DNA from: Immundisolibacteraceae bacterium
GTDB lineage: Bacteria; Pseudomonadota; Gammaproteobacteria; Immundisolibacterales; Immundisolibacteraceae
Assembly: GCA_016763355.1 (NCBI GenBank)
Contig: JAESTY010000297.1
Coordinates: forward strand, 1-5,469
Length of the DNA stretch: 5,469 nucleotides
Direction: 5' to 3'
Shown here: positions 1 through 5,174 of the stretch, in pieces
How positions within the stretch are numbered: position 1 is the first letter of the stretch
Layout: every line of letters starts with the position of its first letter
Notes under the pieces: model-generated
What the model was told of the DNA's origin: nothing
Seen by the model: only the letters and a program-made list of their open reading frames with translations
Database searches by the model: none
Program-made: the position numbers and the translations under genes

Positions 1-1200
1 AAACGCCAGTGCATAGAGGGTCCAGTAGGTGGAGATACCGGACTGGGCGACCACAATGGAAAGCCCCAGAAATACCAGCATGGCGATGTTCTGAATAAAA
101 TTATTGCTGGCCAGCACCACCCCGGATTCACCCTCGCGAGCGTAGAACTGAATCAGTGAATTCAGTGGCACGATAAATAGCCCGGCGCAAAATCCGTAGG
201 CCAGAAACAGCACGCTAATGGTTGGTAAGTGGTGAATACCTGGCAATAGCAACATACCGATGAACATGCCCAGCGCCCCGGCGGGCACCATGCCAGTTTC
301 TATATAGTTACGAGACCAGCGTCCGGCCATGGCGGCACCAAACACAATACCGACCCCGGCTAGCGCCATCAGGCCATTGGCAACCCGGGTATCGGTTTCG
401 CCGACTACCTCTTTTAGATGGGCACCGTAGGTAGCCAAAATTACCTGATTAACCGCAAAGAATACCGACAGGCCAATAATGCTCAGCCAGATGCCGCGGG
501 TCTGGAATACCGTTTTCAGGTTGCTACGCAGATATCCGCTGGTCAGATAACGACGCACACTAAATTTGTCCTGCGGTGCAGGTTCGTGGCTGGGTAGGCG
601 TAGCGCCAGTATGGTTTCCAGTATCGCGCCTGCGACCAATAACCAACCCGCTACCTGGACCTGTTGAAGAATATCTCCCAGCGAGTGGTAGTTACTATCG
701 AGCACTGCTTCAAACAGAAAGCTATAGGCCACCGTTCCGCCGAGAATGGCGGTTAGTACCGCAGCCTGTAATGCTGCATTGGCTGGGGCCAATCGGTTAC
801 GGCCGATCAGCTCTCGAATGTAGCCATATTTGGCTGGTGAATAGAAAGCGCTCTGCAGCGCCAGCAGAAAAGTCAGTCCAAATGCCGGCCAGAAAGCCCC
901 CAGGTGATAACACCAGACAATCGCCAGCGTCAGCGGAATGGTCAGTGCGGCGCAGATTTGAATAATGCGCTGCTTGGCAAAGCGATCAGCAATATACCCG
1001 GCTGGGGTAAAGGTGAGAATAAACGGCAGCAGAATCATCGCCTGGATCAGCGCGGTATATACCCGCAGCTCGGTACCGTCGAGCATTTTGAACAGGGCGT
1101 TCTGAATCACAATTTTGTGACCCAGGTCGGTAAATGCGTTCACAAACGCAATACTGATAAACGGCGTAAAGCCGCGTTGTCGCCAGAGTGAAGCTTCCAT
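1..1200 (-). CDS. MFS transporter, LplT-like (lysophospholipid transporter domain), 3' end outside the window
   Basis: The minus strand is open from an ATG at 1200 to the left edge, giving 400 codons without a stop, so the C-terminus is missing. The translation is a hydrophobic polytopic inner-membrane protein. Recognisable parts are NAFTDLGHKIVIQNALFK near residues 21-38, the motif-A-like loop GYIADRFAKQR at 68-78 between early membrane helices, SPAKYGYIREL at 121-131, a polar central loop around 202-218, and PLNSLIQFYARE followed by NNFIQN at 345-371. These are hallmarks of the LplT branch of the major facilitator superfamily, which flips lysophosphatidylethanolamine inward for re-acylation by Aas. 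Stand-alone LplT of E. coli is about 400 residues, so this gene either ends just outside or continues into PlsC-like and AMP-binding domains, as in the LplT-Aas fusions of many gammaproteobacteria. AAGGGAAA lies about 7 bases before the ATG as a ribosome binding site. The gene is divergent from the XRE regulator. The family call is firm; substrate and fusion state are inferred. Confidence 0.88.
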   Translation of the reverse strand, partial: MEASLWRQRGFTPFISIAFVNAFTDLGHKIVIQNALFKMLDGTELRVYTALIQAMILLPFILTFTPAGYIADRFAKQRIIQICAALTIPLTLAIVWCYHLGAFWPAFGLTFLLALQSAFYSPAKYGYIRELIGRNRLAPANAALQAAVLTAILGGTVAYSFLFEAVLDSNYHSLGDILQQVQVAGWLLVAGAILETILALRLPSHEPAPQDKFSVRRYLTSGYLRSNLKTVFQTRGIWLSIIGLSVFFAVNQVILATYGAHLKEVVGETDTRVANGLMALAGVGIVFGAAMAGRWSRNYIETGMVPAGALGMFIGMLLLPGIHHLPTISVLFLAYGFCAGLFIVPLNSLIQFYAREGESGVVLASNNFIQNIAMLVFLGLSIVVAQSGISTYWTLYALAF

Positions 1201-1239
1201 GGTGCTGTTTCCCTTGCCGCTGAAGAAGTGCGGCGAGTC

Positions 1240-1257
1240 TAGTATTAAAATACGATT
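1240..1257. promoter_or_regulatory. Operator candidate, proximal copy of a repeated TAGTATT element
   Basis: The element reads TAGTATTAAAATACGATT. It matches the element at 1276-1293 at 14 of 18 positions, in the same orientation, giving a consensus close to TAGTATTNANATNCGAT. It lies in the divergent gap about 40-57 bases before the transporter ATG and overlaps the possible -10 of the transporter promoter, where binding would block transcription. The repeat itself is seen directly; the operator role is inferred. Confidence 0.4.
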
Positions 1258-1275
1258 ATTTTATTTTTTTATGAA
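1247..1275 (-). promoter_or_regulatory. Possible sigma70-type promoter for the LplT-like gene
   Basis: On the minus strand TTCATA (1270-1275) is followed after 17 bases by TATTTT (1247-1252). Each hexamer matches the consensus at 4 of 6 positions, and transcription would begin near 1240, leaving a leader of about 40 bases. The stretch is very AT-rich, including a run of T on the plus strand at 1264-1270, so chance matches are likely. The two TAGTATT elements sit over the -10 and just upstream of the -35. Confidence 0.3.
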
Positions 1276-1296
1276 TAGTATTGATATTCGATACTA
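1276..1296. promoter_or_regulatory. Operator candidate, distal copy, imperfect 21-bp palindrome
   Basis: TAGTAT (1276-1281) and ATACTA (1291-1296) form an inverted repeat around a partly symmetrical centre, so all 21 bases read as an imperfect palindrome. The left 18 bases repeat the element at 1240-1257. The site lies between the divergent transporter and XRE genes, where one repressor could control both. The symmetry is seen in the sequence; the bound protein is unknown, and the adjacent XRE regulator is the simplest candidate. Confidence 0.42.
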
Positions 1297-1364
1297 AAAG
1301 TCTGTCCCGGTGATACTCTGGATGGTCTCTTATCCGGGTGATAACTTCATTTAGGACAGTCAGC

Positions 1365-2111
1365 ATGTCACAAGTCACTGAATTGATCGACACCCTCAAG
1401 CGGTTACTGCGCCAACGCGGTTTGACCTATGCGATGGTCGGCGCTGGCCTGGGTTTAAGTGAAGCGAGTATTAAAAGAGGATTTGCCAGTCGCAGCTTTA
1501 CGCTAGAGCGGGTGGTGGCTATCTGTGACCTGCTGGAGGTGCCGCTTGCAGAGGTCGCGCGGCAGGCAAGTGCCAAGCCGGCCCAGGACCAGTTGAGTCT
1601 GCAGCAGGAACAGTCGCTAGTGGCTGAACCTCAGCTGTTACTGGTGTTTTTTCTGTTACTCAACGATTACACCGCCAGCATGATTTCTGATGAGTATCAG
1701 CTCACCGAGCTAGGCACCCAGCAGCTGCTTCATCGTCTCGATCAGATGGGGTTAATCGGCTTATTGCCTCAAAATCGAGTTCAGTTGCGGGTTTCACGAC
1801 AATTAACCTGGCAACCCAGCGGACCGATCCGGGCGCTGTTTGATGCGCAGGTTAAAAATGAATTTCTGCAGGCTGAGTTTGATGGCATTGGCGACCAGAT
1901 GATGTTTTTAAGTGGCATGCTCACCGACGCCTCGGTGCAGCTGCTACAGCGCCGGTTGTTGACCCTGGTCAGTGAGTTTAATGGCCTACTCAAAGAAGAT
2001 GGTCTGCAGCCGATTGAGCGTCGCCGTGGATTCAGTTTGTTATTAGCGACCCGCAACTGGACCTTCTCCCTGTTTGATCAGTACAAACGATCTAATCAGG
2101 TGGCTAGCTAG
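1365..2111 (+). CDS. XRE-family helix-turn-helix transcriptional regulator
   Basis: This is a 248-residue cytoplasmic DNA-binding protein. Residues 7-62 form an XRE/Cro-type helix-turn-helix: a first helix LIDTLKRLLRQRGL, then YAMVGAGLGLSEASIKRGF with the probable recognition helix at SEASIKRGF, then SFTLERVVAICDLLEV. A Gln-rich linker follows at about 74-84. Residues 90-148 resemble a second winged-helix-like unit (helix, LTELGTQQLLHRLDQMGLI, then a basic hairpin), and the C-terminus is helical with a basic patch ERRRG. No metabolite-binding domain is recognised. I choose ATG 1365 because AGGA at 1353-1356 lies 8 bases before it. A GTG at 1338 in the same frame would add nine residues but has no comparable Shine-Dalgarno site and lies outside the domain. 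The gene is divergent from the LplT-like transporter and 76 bases upstream of the oxygenase, so it may control either or both. Targets are inferred. Confidence 0.85.
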   Translation: MSQVTELIDTLKRLLRQRGLTYAMVGAGLGLSEASIKRGFASRSFTLERVVAICDLLEVPLAEVARQASAKPAQDQLSLQQEQSLVAEPQLLLVFFLLLNDYTASMISDEYQLTELGTQQLLHRLDQMGLIGLLPQNRVQLRVSRQLTWQPSGPIRALFDAQVKNEFLQAEFDGIGDQMMFLSGMLTDASVQLLQRRLLTLVSEFNGLLKEDGLQPIERRRGFSLLLATRNWTFSLFDQYKRSNQVAS

Positions 2112-2128
2112 ACTAGTTATATAACAGG

Positions 2129-2158
2129 ATGACCAGCGCAAACCTGAAGCGCTAGACT
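2129..2158 (+). promoter_or_regulatory. Possible promoter of the oxygenase gene with a short inverted repeat in its spacer
   Basis: ATGACC (2129-2134) and TAGACT (2153-2158) are 18 bases apart and each match sigma70 hexamers at 4 of 6 positions. The spacer holds an inverted repeat, AGCGC (2135-2139), nine bases, then GCGCT (2149-2153), which could be a repressor site or a weak hairpin. There is no T-run after it, so it is not an intrinsic terminator. Transcription would start near 2165, about 23 bases before the ATG. A separate 10-bp palindrome GTTATATAAC lies at 2116-2125. All of this is inference from weak matches. Confidence 0.28.
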
Positions 2159-2187
2159 GTCAATATCGAACGACCGGAGCAGAGACC

Positions 2188-3450
2188 ATGAATAGACCTA
2201 ATGAAATCCCACCACCCGCGAGCCTTACCTGGCCTGAGGCCGGTGTGTCCCGGGTGCCGCTGCGTGTTTATACCGATCAGGCGTTGTATGAGCAGGAGCA
2301 GGATAAGATCTTCCGTGGTCCGACCTGGAATTTTGTCGCGCTAGAGGTGGAGCTGGCCGATGTCGGTGATTTTAAAAGCACCTTTGTGGGCGATACCCCG
2401 GTGGTTATTACCCGTGATGCGGATGGCAACATCCATGGCTGGGTTAATCGTTGTGCCCATCGTGGCGCACTAATCTGTCGTGAATTGCGTGGCAATATTG
2501 GCGAGCAAGGCACCCATACCTGTGTTTATCACCAATGGGCTTTTGATCCTGCCGGTGATCTGGTTGGCGTGCCGTTTCGACGCGGCCTGGCCGGTAAAGG
2601 TGGTTATCCTGAAGATTTCGACCTTAAAGACCATGGGCTGCATAAGCTTAAAGTAGAAGCTTTTCAGGGGCTTATTTTTGCTACTTTTGATCACAGCCTT
2701 GAAGACGTTGAAACCCACATCGGTGAAACCGCCGCTCACTATATAAAGCGTTTGTTTAATCGGCCGATCAAACTGCTCGGTGTTCATCGCCAGTACATGA
2801 ATAGCAACTGGAAGGTTTATGCCGAGAACCTGCGCGATCCTTATCATGCCAGTTTGCTGCACCTGTTTCACTGCACCTTTGGTCTCTATCGTTCTAGTCA
2901 GGAAGGTGGCATTTCCCTCGACCCAACATTCCGCCATAGCGTTTTAACCTCTAAAAACACCGGCGAAGAGGCGGCAACCGACGAATACGAAAGTGATGCT
3001 ATTAGTACTTATGATCAAACCTACACCCTGAATGATCCCAGTCTGCTGGCAGGTCGGCCCGAATTCGAAGACGGTAAATCCGCGGTTATCCAGACCATCT
3101 TCCCCGGACTGGTGTTGCAGCAAATCGCCAATACCCTGGCCGTACGCCAGGTGCTGCCCAAAGGCGTCGGTAACTTCGAACTGGTCTGGGTCTATTTTGG
3201 CTACATCGATGACGACGCCGAGATGGATATGATCCGTTTGAAGCAGTTCAACCTGATTGGCCCAGCCGGACTGGTTTCGATGGAAGATGGCGAAGCCACC
3301 GAGCTGGTGCAGCAATCGGCCTGGTCGAACCCGGATGCGTTGGAATGCATTGAGATGGAGGGGCTTGATATAAAGCGTGAAAGCAGTCTGCTCAGCGAGG
3401 GCAATATTCGCGCCTTCTGGCAGGTTTATCGCGAGATGCTAGGGATTTGA
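2188..3450 (+). CDS. Aromatic-ring-hydroxylating dioxygenase, alpha (large oxygenase) subunit, Rieske-type
   Basis: The 420-residue protein has the standard length and two-domain plan of a Rieske non-haem iron oxygenase large subunit. The N-terminal Rieske domain (about 45-165) has ligands C89 and H91 in CAHRG and C112 and H115 in CVYH, which hold a [2Fe-2S] cluster. The catalytic domain has ENLRDPYHASLLH, in which D217 would bridge electrons from a neighbouring subunit and H220 and H225 bind the mononuclear iron; D367 in SMEDGE is the likely third ligand. CxHRGALICRE, HQWAFD and VPFRRGL resemble the anthranilate 1,2-dioxygenase (AndAc) and salicylate 5-hydroxylase (NagG) group, so an aromatic carboxylate substrate is a reasonable guess but not proven. 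The gap between Rieske pairs is 20 residues against 17 in naphthalene dioxygenase. GGAG (2175-2178) lies 9 bases before the ATG. No beta subunit, ferredoxin or reductase gene is nearby. The protein is cytoplasmic. Confidence 0.92.
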   Translation: MNRPNEIPPPASLTWPEAGVSRVPLRVYTDQALYEQEQDKIFRGPTWNFVALEVELADVGDFKSTFVGDTPVVITRDADGNIHGWVNRCAHRGALICRELRGNIGEQGTHTCVYHQWAFDPAGDLVGVPFRRGLAGKGGYPEDFDLKDHGLHKLKVEAFQGLIFATFDHSLEDVETHIGETAAHYIKRLFNRPIKLLGVHRQYMNSNWKVYAENLRDPYHASLLHLFHCTFGLYRSSQEGGISLDPTFRHSVLTSKNTGEEAATDEYESDAISTYDQTYTLNDPSLLAGRPEFEDGKSAVIQTIFPGLVLQQIANTLAVRQVLPKGVGNFELVWVYFGYIDDDAEMDMIRLKQFNLIGPAGLVSMEDGEATELVQQSAWSNPDALECIEMEGLDIKRESSLLSEGNIRAFWQVYREMLGI

Positions 3451-3478
3451 GAGGGTTTACGAGAAAAAAGGACTAGCT

Positions 3479-3751
3479 ATGAGCAAGCTTAAGCAAATAC
3501 CGCAATTTAAAAACGAAGCCGAGGAACAGGCTTTTTGGCAACAGCATGATTCTAGTGACTATGTAGATTGGGGGCAGGCTGTGTCGGTCTCGCTACCAAA
3601 ACTCAAGCCATCAACCAGGACCATTTCGCTTCGGCTACCGGAGGGACTGCTCGATGGCATCAAAATAGAGGCTAATAAACGAGACATGCCTTATCAGTCA
3701 TTAATAAAGGCCTGGTTGGCTGACGATGTTAAGCAGAGTCAGCGTAGGTAA
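3479..3751 (+). CDS. CopG-family antitoxin of a type II toxin-antitoxin system (BrnA-like, PF12441 type)
   Basis: This is a 90-residue protein. Its N-terminal part (7-30), with IPQFKNEAEEQAFW and the HDSSDYVD segment, is the conserved toxin-binding lead of the PF12441 antitoxin family. Residues 48-82, with RTISLRLPEGLLDGIK and PYQSLIKAWLAD, match a ribbon-helix-helix domain that dimerises, binds DNA and would repress its own promoter. In most such modules a BrnT-like RNase toxin gene (COG2929) lies directly upstream and overlaps or nearly touches the antitoxin. Here the upstream neighbour is the oxygenase, whose stop is 28 bases away, and downstream lies a convergent gene overlapping by 13 bases, so no cognate toxin is present. 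It has a good ribosome binding site, AAAGGA at 3467-3472, six bases before the ATG. It may be transcribed by read-through from the oxygenase. The family call is firm; function as a working antitoxin is uncertain. Confidence 0.85.
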   Translation: MSKLKQIPQFKNEAEEQAFWQQHDSSDYVDWGQAVSVSLPKLKPSTRTISLRLPEGLLDGIKIEANKRDMPYQSLIKAWLADDVKQSQRR

Positions 3752-4746
3752 TTATCCAGCACCTTAATGATCCGATAACAGGCGGCTACAGTCGGCACTT
3801 CCAGCCCAAGTTCAGCGGCTTTATCGATGAAGGGTTTGAGGATGTAATCCACCTCGGTTTTTTTACCGTTCAAAATATCGTCATGCATCGAGGTGCGGCT
3901 CTGATAGCCGCCATCGAGCATGGCCTGACCAATTCCCATGATGGTGGTAATGGCGGCCTCGTCGTCCAGAGAGTCCAGCTCTTTGAGTTTAGAAACAGGG
4001 GCGTAGAAATTCTGCGGCTGATAACCCTGTGCTTTATAAACCGACAGCACCTCACGGGCTACTGCCAGATAATGTTCTGCACCCTCTCGCAGAATCATGG
4101 CATCGGCAAAGGTCAGTGCTGGATTGCCAATTTCACAGCTGATTGACCAGCCTGCAGCGTTGGCTATCTGGGTGAGTTTTTCCCACAACACCTGCTGAAT
4201 ATTGGGTACTAGCCGAGTGCCAATGCCAGCGCTATTCAAGGTTTCTGTAAGCTCGGTGGTTCGGGCAGTGGTAGTGCCGTCCAGTTCACCAAGATAGCTG
4301 CTGGTCTCCAGGGTAATGTTGTTATTTACCCGGCCAGGGGCTTCGAGAAAGCCGCCTTCAAAGGTGGAAAACCCGATTACTCTGGCCGGATCACCGAGCC
4401 AGGTTGCTAGTTCAGTCTCTTTAACAATATTGTTCTGGAACGAAAATGCAGTTGCGACCCGATCGCGCAGGCAGTTAGCCCCGGCAAGGGTCGCCGCGGT
4501 AGCCGTGCTTTTAACACCAAGAATCAGGTAATCAAATTCGCCCCGGGCATCGCGGGCATCGGTAACGGCAGTGAGGTTTTCTTTAATCAGCTGTTCACCC
4601 CGAATACCCAGTAACTGTAGACCTTTTTCATTGATCGCGTTGACATGGGCTGCTCGACCAATCAGGGTGATATCGACTCCCTGTTTAGCCAGCAGTGCGC
4701 CGAAAACAGAGCCAAGTCCGCCGGCACCGAGGATGCAGATTCTCAT
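3739..4746 (-). CDS. Ketopantoate reductase family protein (PanE/ApbA-like, 2-dehydropantoate 2-reductase)
   Basis: The 335-residue protein begins with a Rossmann NADP-binding motif, GAGGLG at residues 7-12, followed by IGR at 29-31, where an Arg commonly contacts the 2'-phosphate of NADPH. The C-terminal helical domain has LWEK at 187-190, where K190 aligns with the catalytic Lys of PanE, and TSMHDDILNGKKTEVD at 285-300, the family signature containing S286 and E298. True PanE reduces 2-dehydropantoate to pantoate for pantothenate and coenzyme A synthesis. The Asn usually four residues after the Lys is not obvious here (I194, with N196 two further on), and the protein is longer than E. coli PanE (303 residues). 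It may therefore be a paralogue acting on another 2-oxo acid. No other pantothenate gene is adjacent. AGGGAAA lies shortly before the ATG. The gene is convergent with the CopG-type antitoxin and divergent from the AbrB-Doc module. Confidence 0.88.
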   Translation of the reverse strand: MRICILGAGGLGSVFGALLAKQGVDITLIGRAAHVNAINEKGLQLLGIRGEQLIKENLTAVTDARDARGEFDYLILGVKSTATAATLAGANCLRDRVATAFSFQNNIVKETELATWLGDPARVIGFSTFEGGFLEAPGRVNNNITLETSSYLGELDGTTTARTTELTETLNSAGIGTRLVPNIQQVLWEKLTQIANAAGWSISCEIGNPALTFADAMILREGAEHYLAVAREVLSVYKAQGYQPQNFYAPVSKLKELDSLDDEAAITTIMGIGQAMLDGGYQSRTSMHDDILNGKKTEVDYILKPFIDKAAELGLEVPTVAACYRIIKVLDNYLR

Positions 4747-4776
4747 GGGGTTTCCCTGGGGTTTTTTGATGTCTGG

Positions 4777-4824
4777 ATGATACTTGAATGGTTGTTAGCA
4801 GGTGGTCAGTTTCGGTTGACCTGC
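4777..4824 (-). promoter_or_regulatory. Possible promoter region of the ketopantoate reductase-like gene, with inverted repeats
   Basis: On the minus strand TATCAT (plus 4777-4782) matches a -10 hexamer at 5 of 6 positions and would start transcription about 25 bases before the ATG. No convincing -35 is seen. Just upstream are two overlapping inverted repeats: GCAGGT (4798-4803) with ACCTGC (4819-4824), and GGTCA (4804-4808) with TGACC (4817-4821). They could be operator sites or alternative hairpins. No U-tract follows, so a terminator is unlikely. Confidence 0.27.
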
Positions 4825-4911
4825 GTCGCTGGTTTGCATTGCTGATCTGTATCGATGACCTGGCCGACCAGCTGCCTGCAAGGTATCGCTTGTGGCGGGG
4901 GTGTTAGACTG

Positions 4912-4929
4912 TGTAATTACATTTGTAAT
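4912..4929. promoter_or_regulatory. Palindromic operator candidate of the AbrB-Doc module
   Basis: TGTAATTACATTTGTAAT holds three copies of one half-site: TGTAAT at 4912-4917, ATTACA at 4916-4921 and TGTAAT at 4924-4929. The first two form a perfect 10-bp palindrome; the last two form 6-bp arms around TT. The stretch ends 20 bases before the antitoxin ATG and overlaps TGTAAT sequences that could serve as a -10. AbrB/MazE-type antitoxins usually bind such AT-rich palindromes to repress their own operon, and the toxin modulates this. The symmetry is seen directly; the binding is inferred. Confidence 0.5.
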
Positions 4930-4949
4930 AACTTGCAGAGGTTAGCCTG

Positions 4950-5174
4950 ATGCTAAAAGTCAAAGTCACCGCTATCGGTAATTCAATGGGGATTGTGCTG
5001 CCCAAAGAAGCGCTCGCAAAGTTGAAGGCTGAGAAAGGTGATGTGCTCTATCTGGTCGATGGCCCCAACGGTCTGACGTTAACACCCTACCAGCAAGATT
5101 TTGAACAGCAGATGGCCGTTGCCGAGAAAGTCATGCACAAATACCGCAACGCGTTGCATGAACTGGCTAAATGA
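4950..5174 (+). CDS. AbrB/MazE/SpoVT-family antitoxin of a Doc toxin module
   Basis: This is a 74-residue protein. Residues 3-45, with VKVTAIGNSMGIVLPKEALAKL, GDVLYLV and GLTLTPY, form the swapped-hairpin AbrB fold used for dimerisation and DNA binding; GNSxGIVLPKE is the family core. The charged helical tail, about 48-74, is the expected toxin-binding part. Its stop overlaps the Doc start in the sequence ATGA (5171-5174), so the pair is translationally coupled. AGAGG (4937-4941) lies 8 bases before the ATG, and the palindromic operator candidate is immediately upstream. The expected role is to neutralise Doc and repress the operon, with the antitoxin less stable than the toxin. The classic Doc partner of phage P1 is Phd, which is unrelated to AbrB, so this is a hybrid pairing, of a kind known elsewhere on bacterial chromosomes. 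Confidence 0.9.
   Translation: MLKVKVTAIGNSMGIVLPKEALAKLKAEKGDVLYLVDGPNGLTLTPYQQDFEQQMAVAEKVMHKYRNALHELAK

Noticed and set aside
576..1191. Two overlapping plus-strand open frames of 129 and 95 codons
   Set aside because: They lie entirely antisense to the LplT-like gene, whose translation matches a known family throughout. Their own translations are low-complexity and Arg/Pro-rich and resemble nothing.
1257..1270. T-rich tract as a terminator for a plus-strand transcript
   Set aside because: No GC-rich stem precedes it, and it lies between divergent starts, where it more likely contributes to promoter bending or melting.
1338..1364. GTG at 1338 as the start of the XRE regulator
   Set aside because: The added residues are not part of the fold and the GTG lacks a proper Shine-Dalgarno site, while ATG 1365 has AGGA at a spacing of 8 bases.
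2135..2153. Intrinsic terminator after the XRE gene
   Set aside because: The stem is only five base pairs with a nine-base loop and no following T-run; an operator or chance repeat is more likely.
2470..3315. Antisense open frames of 155 and 123 codons within the oxygenase gene
   Set aside because: The oxygenase frame carries all the Rieske and iron ligands. The antisense frames show no domain and no good ribosome binding site, and are shadows of the coding strand.
3451..3478. A hidden BrnT-like toxin gene just before the CopG-type antitoxin
   Set aside because: Only 28 bases lie between the oxygenase stop and the antitoxin start, and no toxin-like frame is found overlapping the oxygenase end.
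4798..4824. Terminator or small RNA in the 203-base gap between the PanE-like and AbrB genes
   Set aside because: The inverted repeats have long loops and no T-tract, and they sit between two divergent starts, where no terminator is expected.
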